From NCBI RefSeq assembly GCF_011008935.1, contig NZ_JAAIVJ010000004.1, forward strand, positions 124,001-188,000: a DNA stretch of 64,000 bases. The letters run 5' to 3'. The notes below the pieces were generated by a model. It searched no databases and was not told the origin of the DNA. It worked only from the letters and a program-made list of their open reading frames with translations. Below are positions 33,333 through 41,654 of the stretch, one piece after another (within the stretch, counting starts at the first letter, position 1; the number at the start of each line of letters is the position of its first letter). This DNA comes from Tabrizicola oligotrophica (lineage in GTDB: Bacteria > Pseudomonadota > Alphaproteobacteria > Rhodobacterales > Rhodobacteraceae). Position numbers and translations under genes: made by a program.

Positions 33333-35657
33333 TCAGGCCGCCTTGCGCCGCGCTCCTTCGGGCGCGAGCAAGAGCCGCGCCTCATGCGCTTTCAGGATCA
33401 GCCTTGCCGCGTGATATTTCTCCGGGTCGGCAGCATCCGGCATCGTGGCGAAAATCTTGAACAGCTCGTCCCGCGCAGCTGCCTCCAATCCGCCGATGTT
33501 GCGCGCCGCGGGTTGGAAGCTCTCGCTCCAGACCCCGTCGGCCATAATCACCTCGTGGTGGTCGAACATCAGGTGGATATAGGTCACCTCCTGCACCATG
33601 GCCTGCAGGATTCCCGGCTGATCGGCCATGTGCAGCGCCCGCACCAACACTTCTTCGGCGCCGAAATACAGCGCCGCCCGCGGACCTTCGACCAGCATGC
33701 AATGCTGGCGCGACACCATCATGTCGCGGGCCGGCAGGTTCGGCCCGAGCGCCCCCTTGCGGAACAGGATCGGCTGCAGGCCCGCATCCGCCTGCAGGTC
33801 GGCCGTGTCAAAGCTGCGGCGGCCGACCCAGCGGATCGGCTGCAAGCCGCGGTCCCGGGTCAGAACCAGATCGCCCGGGCGCAGTGTCTCGATCGCGCGC
33901 GCGCCCGTCGCGGTTTCCACCAGGGCGCCGGGTGTGAAGCAGGCGATGCCGGTCTCGATCCCCGAAAAGGTCAGCGTGCCGATGGTGTTGCCGAAAGCGT
34001 CAAGGAACTGGACCACCCCCGACATCGGATCGAGCGGGTCGCGGATGATGAGGTAGGGGCCGGCGCTGGACAGGTCCAGCACGTCATTGTCCCCCGCCCC
34101 GCCGACGATGGTGTCGCCAACCCCGCCGACAAAGGTGTCAGACCCGGTTCCGCCGACCAACAGGTCATTGCCGGCGCCGCCGCTGAGCAGGTCATTGCCG
34201 GCCCCGCCTTCCAGGAGATCGTTGCCGTCGCCGCCGCCAAGCGTATCGTTGCCGGCCCCGCCATAGCCGCTGTCATTGCCGGTACCGCCGTCGATCAGGT
34301 CCTCGCCGGCCCCGCCGTCAAGGCTGTCATTGCCGGCGCCGCCGTAGACGGCGTCATTGCCCTCGCCACCAGAAGCGCTGTCATTGCCCGCGCCGCCATA
34401 GACGGAATCATTGCCGTCGTCGCCGCTCAGCGCGTCATCGCCGGCGCGGCCATCCATATAGTCGTTGCCACCGCCGCCAAAGAAGACGTTGGTATAGACG
34501 TCGCCGGAAAGGCCTTCGTTGTCGAAGCCAAGCAACGTGTCGTCAAAGGCCGACCCGAAGACGCCATCGACCCCGGACAGCACGTCTCCGGTGGCATGAC
34601 CGCCCGAGGCGCTGTTGCTGGCAAGGTTGATCGAGACCGCCGCGTCGGACTCGCGGTAGTCGAGATAGTCCATCCCCTGACCACCGGCCAGCGTGTCGCG
34701 CCCCGCGCCGCCCGCCAGCGTGTCATCGCCCTGATCGCCGGACAGGTAGTCATTGCCCAACCCGCCCGACAGCACGTTGTTGCCGGTCGAACCATAAAGC
34801 GAGTCGTTGTAGATCGAGCCGAAGATGTTCTCGACCGCGACCAGCGTGTCGCCCGCCGCCGTGCCACCCGACCCGGCGCCGGTGGCAAGGTTGACGTTCA
34901 CCGCCGCGGTGGACTCGGCATAGTCGACCGCATCGACCCCTGCCCCGCCGTCCAGCCGGTCCGATCCGCTGCCGCCCTGCAACAGGTCATTGTCATCGCC
35001 GCCATAAAGGCTGTCGGCGCCGGCGCCGCCGTAAAGGCTGTCGGCGCCGGCATTGCCGGTCAGGCTGTTGCTGCCGGCATCCCCCGTCATGAGATCGGCA
35101 AAGTTCGAGCCCAGAATGCTTTCGATCTGGCTCAGCACATCGCCGGCCGCATCACCTCCAGAGGCGCTGCCGGTCGCGAGGTCAATCGTGACCGCCGCGC
35201 CCGAGGCAGAATAGTCCACGCTGTCCGTGCCAAGGCCGCCGATCAGCGTGTCGGCACCGCCGCCGCCCGCCATCACGTCATTGCCGGCGCCGCCGTCGAT
35301 CAGGTTTGCGCCGCCGTCGCCGGTCAGCGTATCGGCATAGGCCGAGCCGATCAGGTTCTCGATTTCGACAAGCACGTCGCCGGCCGCATGGCCGCCGCTG
35401 CCAAGCCCCGTCGCCAGGTTGACATCGACGCCGGCGTTCGAGGCGGCATAGCTCGCCACATCCAGACCATCGCCGCCATAAAGCGAATCCGCATTGCCGG
35501 TGCCGCCGATCAGCGTGTCATCGCCCGCACCACCATAGACGGCATCGGAACCATTCCCGCCATTCAGCGAGTCGTTGCCTTCAAGACCATAAAGCGTATC
35601 GGCCTGATTGCCGCCCGTGATGGTATTGCTGCCCGATGTGCCCGTATATGTGGCCAC
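33333..35657 (-). CDS. Secreted RTX calcium-binding repeat protein with C-terminal Hint domain
   Basis: 774 residues starting at GTG 35657 (AGGA about 9 nt upstream). The first two-thirds are RTX nonapeptide repeats (GGAGNDSLDGG-type), which bind calcium and are typical of type I secretion. Within them a larger module recurs four times: a (D/S)YxxSxAxVxxNLATG strand, then SGGxAxGDxL and a GSxxxDxLxG end. From about residue 580 a Hint (hedgehog/intein) domain starts at ACFTPGALVETATGARAIETLRPGD. It ends without the intein His-Asn. There is no N-terminal signal peptide, as expected for type I export. No transporter genes lie nearby. Function unknown; surface or biofilm roles are common guesses. 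Confidence 0.87.
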   Translation of the reverse strand: MATYTGTSGSNTITGGNQADTLYGLEGNDSLNGGNGSDAVYGGAGDDTLIGGTGNADSLYGGDGLDVASYAASNAGVDVNLATGLGSGGHAAGDVLVEIENLIGSAYADTLTGDGGANLIDGGAGNDVMAGGGGADTLIGGLGTDSVDYSASGAAVTIDLATGSASGGDAAGDVLSQIESILGSNFADLMTGDAGSNSLTGNAGADSLYGGAGADSLYGGDDNDLLQGGSGSDRLDGGAGVDAVDYAESTAAVNVNLATGAGSGGTAAGDTLVAVENIFGSIYNDSLYGSTGNNVLSGGLGNDYLSGDQGDDTLAGGAGRDTLAGGQGMDYLDYRESDAAVSINLASNSASGGHATGDVLSGVDGVFGSAFDDTLLGFDNEGLSGDVYTNVFFGGGGNDYMDGRAGDDALSGDDGNDSVYGGAGNDSASGGEGNDAVYGGAGNDSLDGGAGEDLIDGGTGNDSGYGGAGNDTLGGGDGNDLLEGGAGNDLLSGGAGNDLLVGGTGSDTFVGGVGDTIVGGAGDNDVLDLSSAGPYLIIRDPLDPMSGVVQFLDAFGNTIGTLTFSGIETGIACFTPGALVETATGARAIETLRPGDLVLTRDRGLQPIRWVGRRSFDTADLQADAGLQPILFRKGALGPNLPARDMMVSRQHCMLVEGPRAALYFGAEEVLVRALHMADQPGILQAMVQEVTYIHLMFDHHEVIMADGVWSESFQPAARNIGGLEAAARDELFKIFATMPDAADPEKYHAARLILKAHEARLLLAPEGARRKAA

Positions 35658-35797
35658 GTCCGGTTATCCTGCTCTGCCGTCCCGCCGTGGTCTTTGCCCG
35701 GTCGGGATCATTTCGTTTCTCCCGCCGATCCGGCGGAAGTTGCCTCTGGCTGTTGTGACACCGGGGAATTGAGGCAAATTCAAGGCAAATCGGGCAA

Positions 35798-35820
35798 CAA
35801 TGGCGAATTTGTCGCCATTG
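35798..35820. repeat. Perfect 9-bp inverted repeat upstream of the RTX/Hint gene
   Basis: CAATGGCGA, ATTTG, TCGCCATTG. It lies 141 bp upstream of the GTG start of the RTX gene and 79 bp upstream of the divergent lipoprotein gene, in a 241-bp intergenic region. It is a candidate operator or leader hairpin. Confidence 0.5.
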
Positions 35821-35898
35821 CGTGACCAAAATCCCGCGCAGATCAGTCGGTTGCCGGCGTTTACCGGCTGTTAACCCTGCGCCGGGCAGACTGGGTCG

Positions 35899-36192
35899 AT
35901 GAACCGGAATCTCCTTGCCCTTACGCTTCTTCTTGCCGGCTGCGGCGCCCAGCCCGCGCCGGAATTCCTTGCCGCCCGACGCGCCGATGTCAGCCGCGAC
36001 GGGCGGGCCTACACGGTCTTTTTCACCGACCGGCGGGTCGAGGTGATCCGCCTCGGCCATGCGTCCGGCGGCCAGCATCAGGCGATCCGCGCCACGATGA
36101 TCGCGCTGATCCCCGAGGTGACGGGCTGCAAGCTGGTGGAAAGCACGCTGCAGGGCGACAGCGGCGAGATGCGGGGCTCGATCCGTTGCTAG
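35899..36192 (+). CDS. Small hypothetical lipoprotein
   Basis: 97 residues. MNRNLLALTLLLAGC ends in a lipobox (LLAGC, Cys15), so it should be lipidated and membrane-anchored. The mature part (FLAARRADVSRDGRAYTVFF and later TGCKLVESTLQGDSGEMRGS) has two more cysteines (TGCKL and the C-terminal RC). I do not recognise a domain. The stop overlaps the stop of the convergent 79-residue protein by 4 bp. Confidence 0.7.
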   Translation: MNRNLLALTLLLAGCGAQPAPEFLAARRADVSRDGRAYTVFFTDRRVEVIRLGHASGGQHQAIRATMIALIPEVTGCKLVESTLQGDSGEMRGSIRC

Positions 36193-36428
36193 CGGCGCAG
36201 GAACAGCTCCCACAGCGCCCAGGCCGTTGCCCCGGCGAAGACCACGCCCCAGCCGGGGCTTCCCATGGTGAAATCCACAACCGCCATCGTCCCCGGCACG
36301 GCAACGGTCACGGCCCGCACCCAAGGTTTCGCAAAGAACGGGTGGTCGCGGTCGAAGAACCGGGGCTTGACGGCGCCCGGCTTCGGCGCTTCGGGCTTCG
36401 GGGTTTCGGGCTTGGGCGGTTTGGTCAT
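36189..36428 (-). CDS. Small hypothetical membrane protein with KPxxPKP tail, coupled to FNT channel gene
   Basis: 79 residues. The start is TKPPKPETPKPEAPKPGAVK, a lysine-proline repeat, followed by a charged FFDRDHPFFAKPWVRA and one or two hydrophobic segments (VTVAVPGTMAVVDF and WGVVFAGATAWALWELFL). ATG 36428 overlaps the stop of the FNT-family channel gene in ATGA, so it is translated from the same transcript. Coding support is the overlap, the sensible membrane topology and the KP-rich repeat. Function unknown; it may associate with the channel. Confidence 0.6.
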   Translation of the reverse strand: MTKPPKPETPKPEAPKPGAVKPRFFDRDHPFFAKPWVRAVTVAVPGTMAVVDFTMGSPGWGVVFAGATAWALWELFLRR

Positions 36429-37210
36429 GCGCGGGCTCCTTTGCCACCAAGATAGGCATAGCGGTAGGCAAGGGCCACCCCGCCCGCGCCGCCAAGGATA
36501 TTGCCAAGCGTCACCCAGAACAGGTTGCCCAGCGCCGCGCCCAGGGGGATCTCGGCCCCCGCCAGCGCGCCAAGCGGCAGAAAGAACATGTTGGCGATGG
36601 AATGCTCCAGCCCCAGGACGACAAAGGCGCTGATCGGCCAAAGGATAGCCAGAATCTTGCCGGTGGTGTCGCGGGCCGAAAAGGTCAGCCAGACCGCAAG
36701 GCAGACGAGCGCATTGCACAGCGCGCCCTTGACCAGCCAGGGCAGCGCCGAGCCGGCCGCCTTGGCTGTGGCCACACTGGCGGCGGCTTCGCCCATCGGC
36801 GCCTCCAGCAGGCCCGAGAGCGCAAAGGCCCCGGCCAGCCCGACCGCGCCCACCAGATTGCCCAAATAGACCACGCCCCAGTTGCGCAGAAGCGCGGTCA
36901 GAGTGATCTTGCCGTCAACGGCTGCCATCACCATCAGCGCGTTGCCGGTGAACAGCTCTGCCCCCCCGACGATGACAAGGATCAGCCCCAGCGCAAAGAC
37001 CAGCCCACCCAAAAGCCGCAAAGGCCCGAATCCCGGATCGGCCCCGGTCATCACCATCAGCCAGGCCGCAGCGCCGAAGCCGATGAATGCCCCGGCCAGC
37101 ACCGCCAGCGTGAACATCTGCCCCAGGGGCAGATGCGCCTTGGCCACCCCCGCCCCTTCGATCAGCGCAGCAATCTCGGCGGGTTTGTAGGCGTCGTGGT
37201 CGTTCGGCAT
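36425..37210 (-). CDS. Formate/nitrite transporter (FocA/NirC, FNT) family channel
   Basis: 261 residues, six hydrophobic segments plus re-entrant loops. FNT landmarks are present in order: GGAELFTGNALM (loop L2 with the gating threonine region), WGVVYLGNLVGA, KGALCNALVCLAVWLTF, LGLEHSIANMFF (central pore histidine in EHSIANM) and WVTLGNILGG. Members carry formate or nitrite as pentamers. Formate is the more likely substrate here because an amidase-type operon that releases formate and a formate dehydrogenase operon lie on either side. This remains inference. Confidence 0.88.
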   Translation of the reverse strand: MPNDHDAYKPAEIAALIEGAGVAKAHLPLGQMFTLAVLAGAFIGFGAAAWLMVMTGADPGFGPLRLLGGLVFALGLILVIVGGAELFTGNALMVMAAVDGKITLTALLRNWGVVYLGNLVGAVGLAGAFALSGLLEAPMGEAAASVATAKAAGSALPWLVKGALCNALVCLAVWLTFSARDTTGKILAILWPISAFVVLGLEHSIANMFFLPLGALAGAEIPLGAALGNLFWVTLGNILGGAGGVALAYRYAYLGGKGARA

Positions 37211-37309
37211 CGCATCCTCCGCTGACTTGCGCGATCATGGCACGGGCGGCGCGGAAACGGGATGATTTATCGCAAGAGACGTGCCAGACTGGCCCGAGGA
37301 GGGCCCATC

Positions 37310-37639
37310 ATGTCACAGAAATCCTTGGCAATCTCGCCCGGCTTTGCCGGGCAAACCGTTATCACCACCTTCGAGATGACCCCCGCCACCGCGCATGACC
37401 TGATGGAGCGGCTGCATGCCGCCTATGACGAGGTGATCCGCCATCAGCCGGGATTCATCTCGGCAGCGCTTCACATGAACGACGCGATGACGCGGATCTG
37501 CAATTACTCGCAATGGAAGCGGCGCGAGGATTATCAGGCCATGCTGCGCAGCCCGGAAATGCGCGAAAGGAACCGCGTCATCAACACGCTCTGCCGCGGG
37601 TTCGAGCCGGTGATGTATGAGGCGATGGAGGTTCTGTAG
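37310..37639 (+). CDS. Antibiotic biosynthesis monooxygenase (ABM) domain protein
   Basis: 109 residues, a single dimeric ferredoxin-like fold. VITTFEMTPATAHDLMERLH, then HQPGFISAALHMNDAMTRICNYSQW, is the usual ABM pattern with a heel-to-toe NYSQW strand. The start at ATG 37310 has GAGGAGGG upstream. It stands alone between the FNT operon (divergent) and uvrC (convergent). Real substrates of such small ABM proteins are rarely known. Confidence 0.8.
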   Translation: MSQKSLAISPGFAGQTVITTFEMTPATAHDLMERLHAAYDEVIRHQPGFISAALHMNDAMTRICNYSQWKRREDYQAMLRSPEMRERNRVINTLCRGFEPVMYEAMEVL

Positions 37640-37642
37640 GCC

Positions 37643-39496
37643 TCAGCCGGGGTGGAAGAAGCCGTGGATCGTCTCGGCCATGGCCTGAGAAATGCCCTCG
37701 ACCGCCATCAGATCCGGCAGGCCCGCGCGCGAAACCGCCTTGGCCGACCCGAAATGCGCCAGAAGCGCGCGTTTGCGGGTGGCCCCCACGCCGGGGATTT
37801 CATCCAAGGGCGTCGCTGACACCGCCTTGGCGCGCTTGGCGCGATGCGCGCCATTGGCCCAGCGGTGTGCCTCGTCGCGCAGGCGCTGGATGAAATACAG
37901 CACCGGATCGTTGCGCGGCAGGGCCATGGGAGGCAACCCGTCGCGGTGGAATTCCTCCTTGCCCGCGTCACGGTCGATGCCCTTGGCCACGCCGATCACC
38001 GCCACCTCATCGACGCCCATTTCGGCCAGCACCCCGACCACCGCCGAGATCTGCCCCGCCCCGCCGTCGATCAGCAAAAGGTCGGGCCACATCTCGGTCT
38101 TGCGATCCGGGTCTTCCTTCAAGAGCCGCTCGAAGCGCCGGGTCAGAACCTCGCGCATCATGCCGAAATCGTCGCTGTTCACCCCGGCCTCGGAGCGGAT
38201 GTTGAACTTGCGATACTGGCTTTTCAGGAAACCCTCGGCGCCCGCCACGATCATGCCGCCCACCGCGTCGCTGCCCTGGATATGGGCGTTGTCGTAAACC
38301 TCGATCCGGGCGGGCGGCGCGTCCAGATCAAAAGCCTCGGCCAGCCCGGCCAGAAGCTTCATCTGGGTCGAGCTTTCCGACATCCGCCGGGCAAGGCTTT
38401 CGCGGGCGTTGCGCGTGGCGTTTTCCACCAGTTCGGCCTTCTCGCCACGCTGCGGCACCGCCAGCTCCACCTTCCGCCCGGCGCGGGCCGACAGGGCCTC
38501 GGCCACCAGATCGGGGTTTTCCACCGGATGCGACAACAGGATCAGCCGGGGCGGCTCCTTGTCGCCGTAGAACTGGGTCAGGAAAGCCTCAAGGATCTCC
38601 GGCTCCTCGGCCCCTGCCCCGGTTTTGGGGTAGAAATCGCGATTGCCCCAGCTTTGGTTGGCGCGGATGAAGAACACCTGCACGCAGGCCTGCCCGTGTT
38701 CCAGATGCAGCGCCACCACATCCGCCTCGGCCACGTTTGCCGGATTGATGCCCTGGGATTGCTGCACCTGCGTCAGCGCCTTGATCCGGTCACGCAGCGC
38801 CGCCGCGCGCTCGAACTCCATCGCCGCAGAGGCTTCGGCCATCTCGCGCGCCAGATTGGCCTGAACGGCAGTGGATTTGCCATCAAGGAACCGCTCGGCA
38901 TCATCGACCAAGGCGGCGTAACCCGCCTCATCCACCCGCCCGACGCAGGGCGCGGCGCAGCGTTTGATCTGGTGCTGCAGGCAGGGCCGCGTCCGGCTGG
39001 CGAACATCGCGTCCGAGCAGTTGCGCAACAGGAACACCTTCTGCAACTGGTTCAGCGTCCGGTTCACGGCGCCCGCGCTGGCAAAGGGGCCGAAGTAGCG
39101 GCCCTTTTCCTTCTTCGCCCCCCGGTGCTTCTTGATCTGCGGAAAGGCATGCTCGCGGCTGATGAGGATGTTCGGGAACGACTTGTCATCGCGCAAGAGC
39201 ACGTTGTAGCGCGGCTTCAGCTGCTTGATGAGGTTCTGCTCCAGAAGCAACGCCTCAAGCTCGGTCCGCGTGGTCAGGAACATCATCGAGGCGGTCTCGT
39301 GGATCATCCGCGAAATCCGCGCCGAATGTCCCGAGGGCCGGGCATAGTTCGACACCCGCGCCTTCAGATTCCGCGCCTTGCCGACATAGAGAACCTCGGA
39401 GGATGCGTTCAACATGCGGTAAACCCCTGGGCTGGAGTCCAGCGTGCGCAGGTAATCCTGAATCAGGTCATGGCCGGTGAGGGGTGTTTCGTTCAT
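37643..39496 (-). CDS. uvrC: Excinuclease ABC subunit C (UvrC)
   Basis: 617 residues. The N-terminal GIY-YIG nuclease begins at [23 protein letters not shown], with VYRM/LYVGKA in place of the GIY-YIG core. A cysteine-rich segment follows ([21 protein letters not shown]). The UVR motif is [21 protein letters not shown]. The C-terminal RNase H-like nuclease contains [17 protein letters not shown] and [11 protein letters not shown], and a final HhH2 is [19 protein letters not shown]. It makes both incisions in nucleotide excision repair after UvrB loading. Confidence 0.97.
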   Translation of the reverse strand: MNETPLTGHDLIQDYLRTLDSSPGVYRMLNASSEVLYVGKARNLKARVSNYARPSGHSARISRMIHETASMMFLTTRTELEALLLEQNLIKQLKPRYNVLLRDDKSFPNILISREHAFPQIKKHRGAKKEKGRYFGPFASAGAVNRTLNQLQKVFLLRNCSDAMFASRTRPCLQHQIKRCAAPCVGRVDEAGYAALVDDAERFLDGKSTAVQANLAREMAEASAAMEFERAAALRDRIKALTQVQQSQGINPANVAEADVVALHLEHGQACVQVFFIRANQSWGNRDFYPKTGAGAEEPEILEAFLTQFYGDKEPPRLILLSHPVENPDLVAEALSARAGRKVELAVPQRGEKAELVENATRNARESLARRMSESSTQMKLLAGLAEAFDLDAPPARIEVYDNAHIQGSDAVGGMIVAGAEGFLKSQYRKFNIRSEAGVNSDDFGMMREVLTRRFERLLKEDPDRKTEMWPDLLLIDGGAGQISAVVGVLAEMGVDEVAVIGVAKGIDRDAGKEEFHRDGLPPMALPRNDPVLYFIQRLRDEAHRWANGAHRAKRAKAVSATPLDEIPGVGATRKRALLAHFGSAKAVSRAGLPDLMAVEGISQAMAETIHGFFHPG

Positions 39497-39807
39497 GCAG
39501 AAAGAGGCCTTCGGGATGCATTGATTCTTGCCCTTGGCTGCAATGATACCGGGCGCGGAGCAAGAGGGAAGAAGTCCACCGCTTTTGTGGATAACTTTGC
39601 GGAGAAGATTTCGGGAGCGCGGAATTTCCCTTGTTTTCAGCCCGCCTCAACGAATTGCCTATTTTTTAGGCAATTCCACAACGCGTTGATTTTCAACAAA
39701 ACATTTTTTACCACCGGGCAAATCCCTGATAAATCAGGAGATTTTATGAACACTTCGTGACAGCTCTGCCGAAAGTGGACAACTCGTCGCCGGGCCCTGC
39801 CCCCCGG
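39497..39807. other. AT-rich intergenic region with a consensus DnaA box and inverted repeats
   Basis: 311 bp between the SDR gene and uvrC, clearly poorer in G+C than its surroundings. It holds TTATCCACA on the minus strand (TGTGGATAA at 39586-39594), an exact DnaA box, and a second box with two mismatches at 39774-39782. It also holds a perfect 10-bp inverted repeat GAATTGCCTA-TTTTT-TAGGCAATTC (39652-39676) and CCTGAT-AA-ATCAGG (39725-39738). No gene is supported. The uvrC promoter must lie here. Confidence 0.6.
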
Positions 39808-40584
39808 TCACTCAATCCCCAGCACGTCAGGGGTCTGCCACCCCAGATGCTGCCCGCCATCCACCGCGATCAGCTGGCCGGTGACAGCCGGGGAATCGAG
39901 GAAAAAGCCAAGCGCGGCCGTGATATCGGCCGGGTTCGCGCCGCGTTTCAAAACGGTAGCGGCGCGCTGGCGCGAGAAATGGCCGTCGCTTTGACGCAGG
40001 CCTTGCAAGGTCGGGCCGGGGCCTATGGCGTTGACGCGGATCTGCGGCGCAAGCGCCTGCGCCGCCGTCCGGGTCAGCGCCCAAAGCCCCATCTTGGCGA
40101 TGGTATAGGACATGAATTCGGGGGTCAGCTTGTGGACGCGCTGGTCGATCATATTGAGGATCATCGCACTTGCCATCGCTTCTCCCGCCTCATCCACCCC
40201 GGCCTCGGGCGCCTGGGCGGCAAAGGCCTGGGTCAGCACGAAGGGCGCGCGCAGGTTCGATTCCATCGCCCGGTCCCAGCTCTTGCGGGTCGCCGAACGC
40301 AGTGAATCATATTCGAAGATCGACGCGTTGTTGATCAGCACGGTCAAGGGCCCGCCGAGCCCCTGCACGGCCATCGGCACCAGCTTTTCCACCTGGCTTT
40401 CGATCAGAAGATCGGCGCGCAGCGCGCAGGCCCGCCGCCCCAGCGCCGTGATCTCCCTGACCACCGCCTCGGCCTCCTTGCGCGAGGCGGCGTAGTGGAT
40501 GGCCACGTCATAGCCCCGCTTCGCCAGATAAAGCGCCATTTCGCGGCCAAGTCGCTTGCCCGCCCCCGTCACCAATGCCCGCAT
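39808..40584 (-). CDS. Short-chain dehydrogenase/reductase (SDR) family oxidoreductase
   Basis: 258 residues, classical SDR. The NAD(P) motif is VTGAGKRLGREMA near the N terminus. NNAS follows at about 84-87, and the catalytic tyrosine and lysine are in SYTIAKMGL. RVNAIGPGPTL is the usual segment after the active site. The catalytic serine region reads ILNMIDQRV, where the usual Ser/Thr is replaced by a Met-Ile-Asp sequence, as in pteridine-reductase-like and FolM-like members. This hints at a dihydropterin substrate. ATG 40584 lies 2 bp after the stop of the small zinc-ribbon gene, within one operon with the S49 peptidase. Confidence 0.85.
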   Translation of the reverse strand: MRALVTGAGKRLGREMALYLAKRGYDVAIHYAASRKEAEAVVREITALGRRACALRADLLIESQVEKLVPMAVQGLGGPLTVLINNASIFEYDSLRSATRKSWDRAMESNLRAPFVLTQAFAAQAPEAGVDEAGEAMASAMILNMIDQRVHKLTPEFMSYTIAKMGLWALTRTAAQALAPQIRVNAIGPGPTLQGLRQSDGHFSRQRAATVLKRGANPADITAALGFFLDSPAVTGQLIAVDGGQHLGWQTPDVLGIE

Positions 40585-40585
40585 G

Positions 40586-40774
40586 TCACCCCTTCCCGCA
40601 ATCACACCCGGATGAACCGATCATATAGCGCCCGCAGCGCGGACAGACAGGTGCCTTGACGGCCTTCCGGCGCAACGCGGTCAGGCGGTCAAGCCGGTTC
40701 GGGAACAGCAGCTTGCCGATCATGCCGATCAGCGCCATGACGAGAAGGAAGATGAGGATGATCTTGAACAGCAT
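40586..40774 (-). CDS. Small membrane protein with a C-terminal zinc ribbon
   Basis: 62 residues. An N-terminal transmembrane helix (FKIILIFLLVMALIGMIGKLLF) precedes a basic stretch and CPRC...CDC (APVCPRCGRYMIGSSGCDCG), a four-cysteine zinc knuckle. It starts directly after the stop of the S49 peptidase gene (40775) and is followed by the SDR gene after 1 bp, so all three are translationally linked. The conserved spacing supports a real gene. Function unknown. Confidence 0.8.
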   Translation of the reverse strand: MLFKIILIFLLVMALIGMIGKLLFPNRLDRLTALRRKAVKAPVCPRCGRYMIGSSGCDCGKG

Positions 40775-41566
40775 CTACAAGCCATAGCGGGCCCAAAGCG
40801 CCCTGTCCTCGACAGATTGCATCAGATCCTCGGCGATGGACAGGCCAAAGCGTGCCAGAAGGCCGCGCTTCATGCCCAGCGGCACCAGATCAACCCTGGC
40901 GCCGAAGATCTCTTTCATCTTTGGCACCAGATGGCCAATTCCATCGGCCAGACCCAGATCGACAGCTTGCCCGCCCGCCCAGACATCCGCGTTGAAAAGG
41001 TCGGCCCCCTCGGCCAGACGGTTGCCGCGCCGCGCCATGACATGCGCGACAAAAGCCTGATGGATCGGGGTCTGCAGGGCGCGCAGCCGCTCGATGTCCT
41101 CGGGCTTTTGCGGCAGGAACGGATCGGCCAGGCTTTTCGACTTGCCCGCCGTGACAACGCGGCGTTCGATGCCGTGGCGGGCCATAGCTTCGGGGAAGCC
41201 GAAGCTGGCGAAGATCACCCCGATCGAGCCGAGGATCGAGCTGTCGTCGACCCAGATTTCATCGCCGGCGCAGGCCAGCCAATAGCCGCCCGAGGCCGCG
41301 ACATCCTCGACAAAGGCATAGACCTTGACGCCCTTCTCCGCCGCCAGCCGCCGGATGCGGGCGGCGATCAGGCTGGACTGCACGGGCGAGCCGCCGGGGG
41401 AGTTGATCGCCAGCGCCACGGCAGCCGGTTTCATGCGGAAGGCCTTTTCGATCACCGGGGCGAGGCCTGCGTCGGAAAGCGCCGTGCGCCCGGTGCCGAT
41501 GCCGCCCTGCAGGCGGATGACGGGGACACGCGGCGGCCGTTTCAGGAAGGGAATGAAGCGTTTCAT
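40775..41566 (-). CDS. sppA: S49-family peptidase (short SppA type)
   Basis: 263 residues, the short single-domain form of signal peptide peptidase A. The nucleophile is the serine in VAASGGYWLA and the general base is the lysine in TAGKSKSLADPF. SILGSIGVIF and the NSPGGSPVQSS loop are conserved. The start at ATG 41566 gives MKRFIPFLKRPPRVPVIRL; the frame is open upstream to 41758 without family sequence. There is no clear transmembrane helix, unlike E. coli SppA, so it may be cytoplasmic or peripheral. It is the first gene of a three-gene minus-strand operon, divergent from the LysR regulator. Confidence 0.88.
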   Translation of the reverse strand: MKRFIPFLKRPPRVPVIRLQGGIGTGRTALSDAGLAPVIEKAFRMKPAAVALAINSPGGSPVQSSLIAARIRRLAAEKGVKVYAFVEDVAASGGYWLACAGDEIWVDDSSILGSIGVIFASFGFPEAMARHGIERRVVTAGKSKSLADPFLPQKPEDIERLRALQTPIHQAFVAHVMARRGNRLAEGADLFNADVWAGGQAVDLGLADGIGHLVPKMKEIFGARVDLVPLGMKRGLLARFGLSIAEDLMQSVEDRALWARYGL

Positions 41567-41654
41567 GGCTTCAGAGGTAGGGTGCGCGCCGGCGTTGCGC
41601 AACCACGGCGTTGCACCGCTTGCCACGGCGGCCGCGGCGGGCCAATTTGCGGGG

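Noticed and set aside
33950-35600. Regularly spaced short DNA repeats that could suggest a CRISPR
   Set aside because: They are in-frame glycine/aspartate RTX codons of the secreted protein, with no constant repeat or unique spacers.
39745-39760. Tiny ATG-initiated frame after AGGAG in the uvrC upstream region
   Set aside because: ATGAACACTTCGTGA is only four codons; the AGGAG belongs to the CCTGAT/ATCAGG palindrome.
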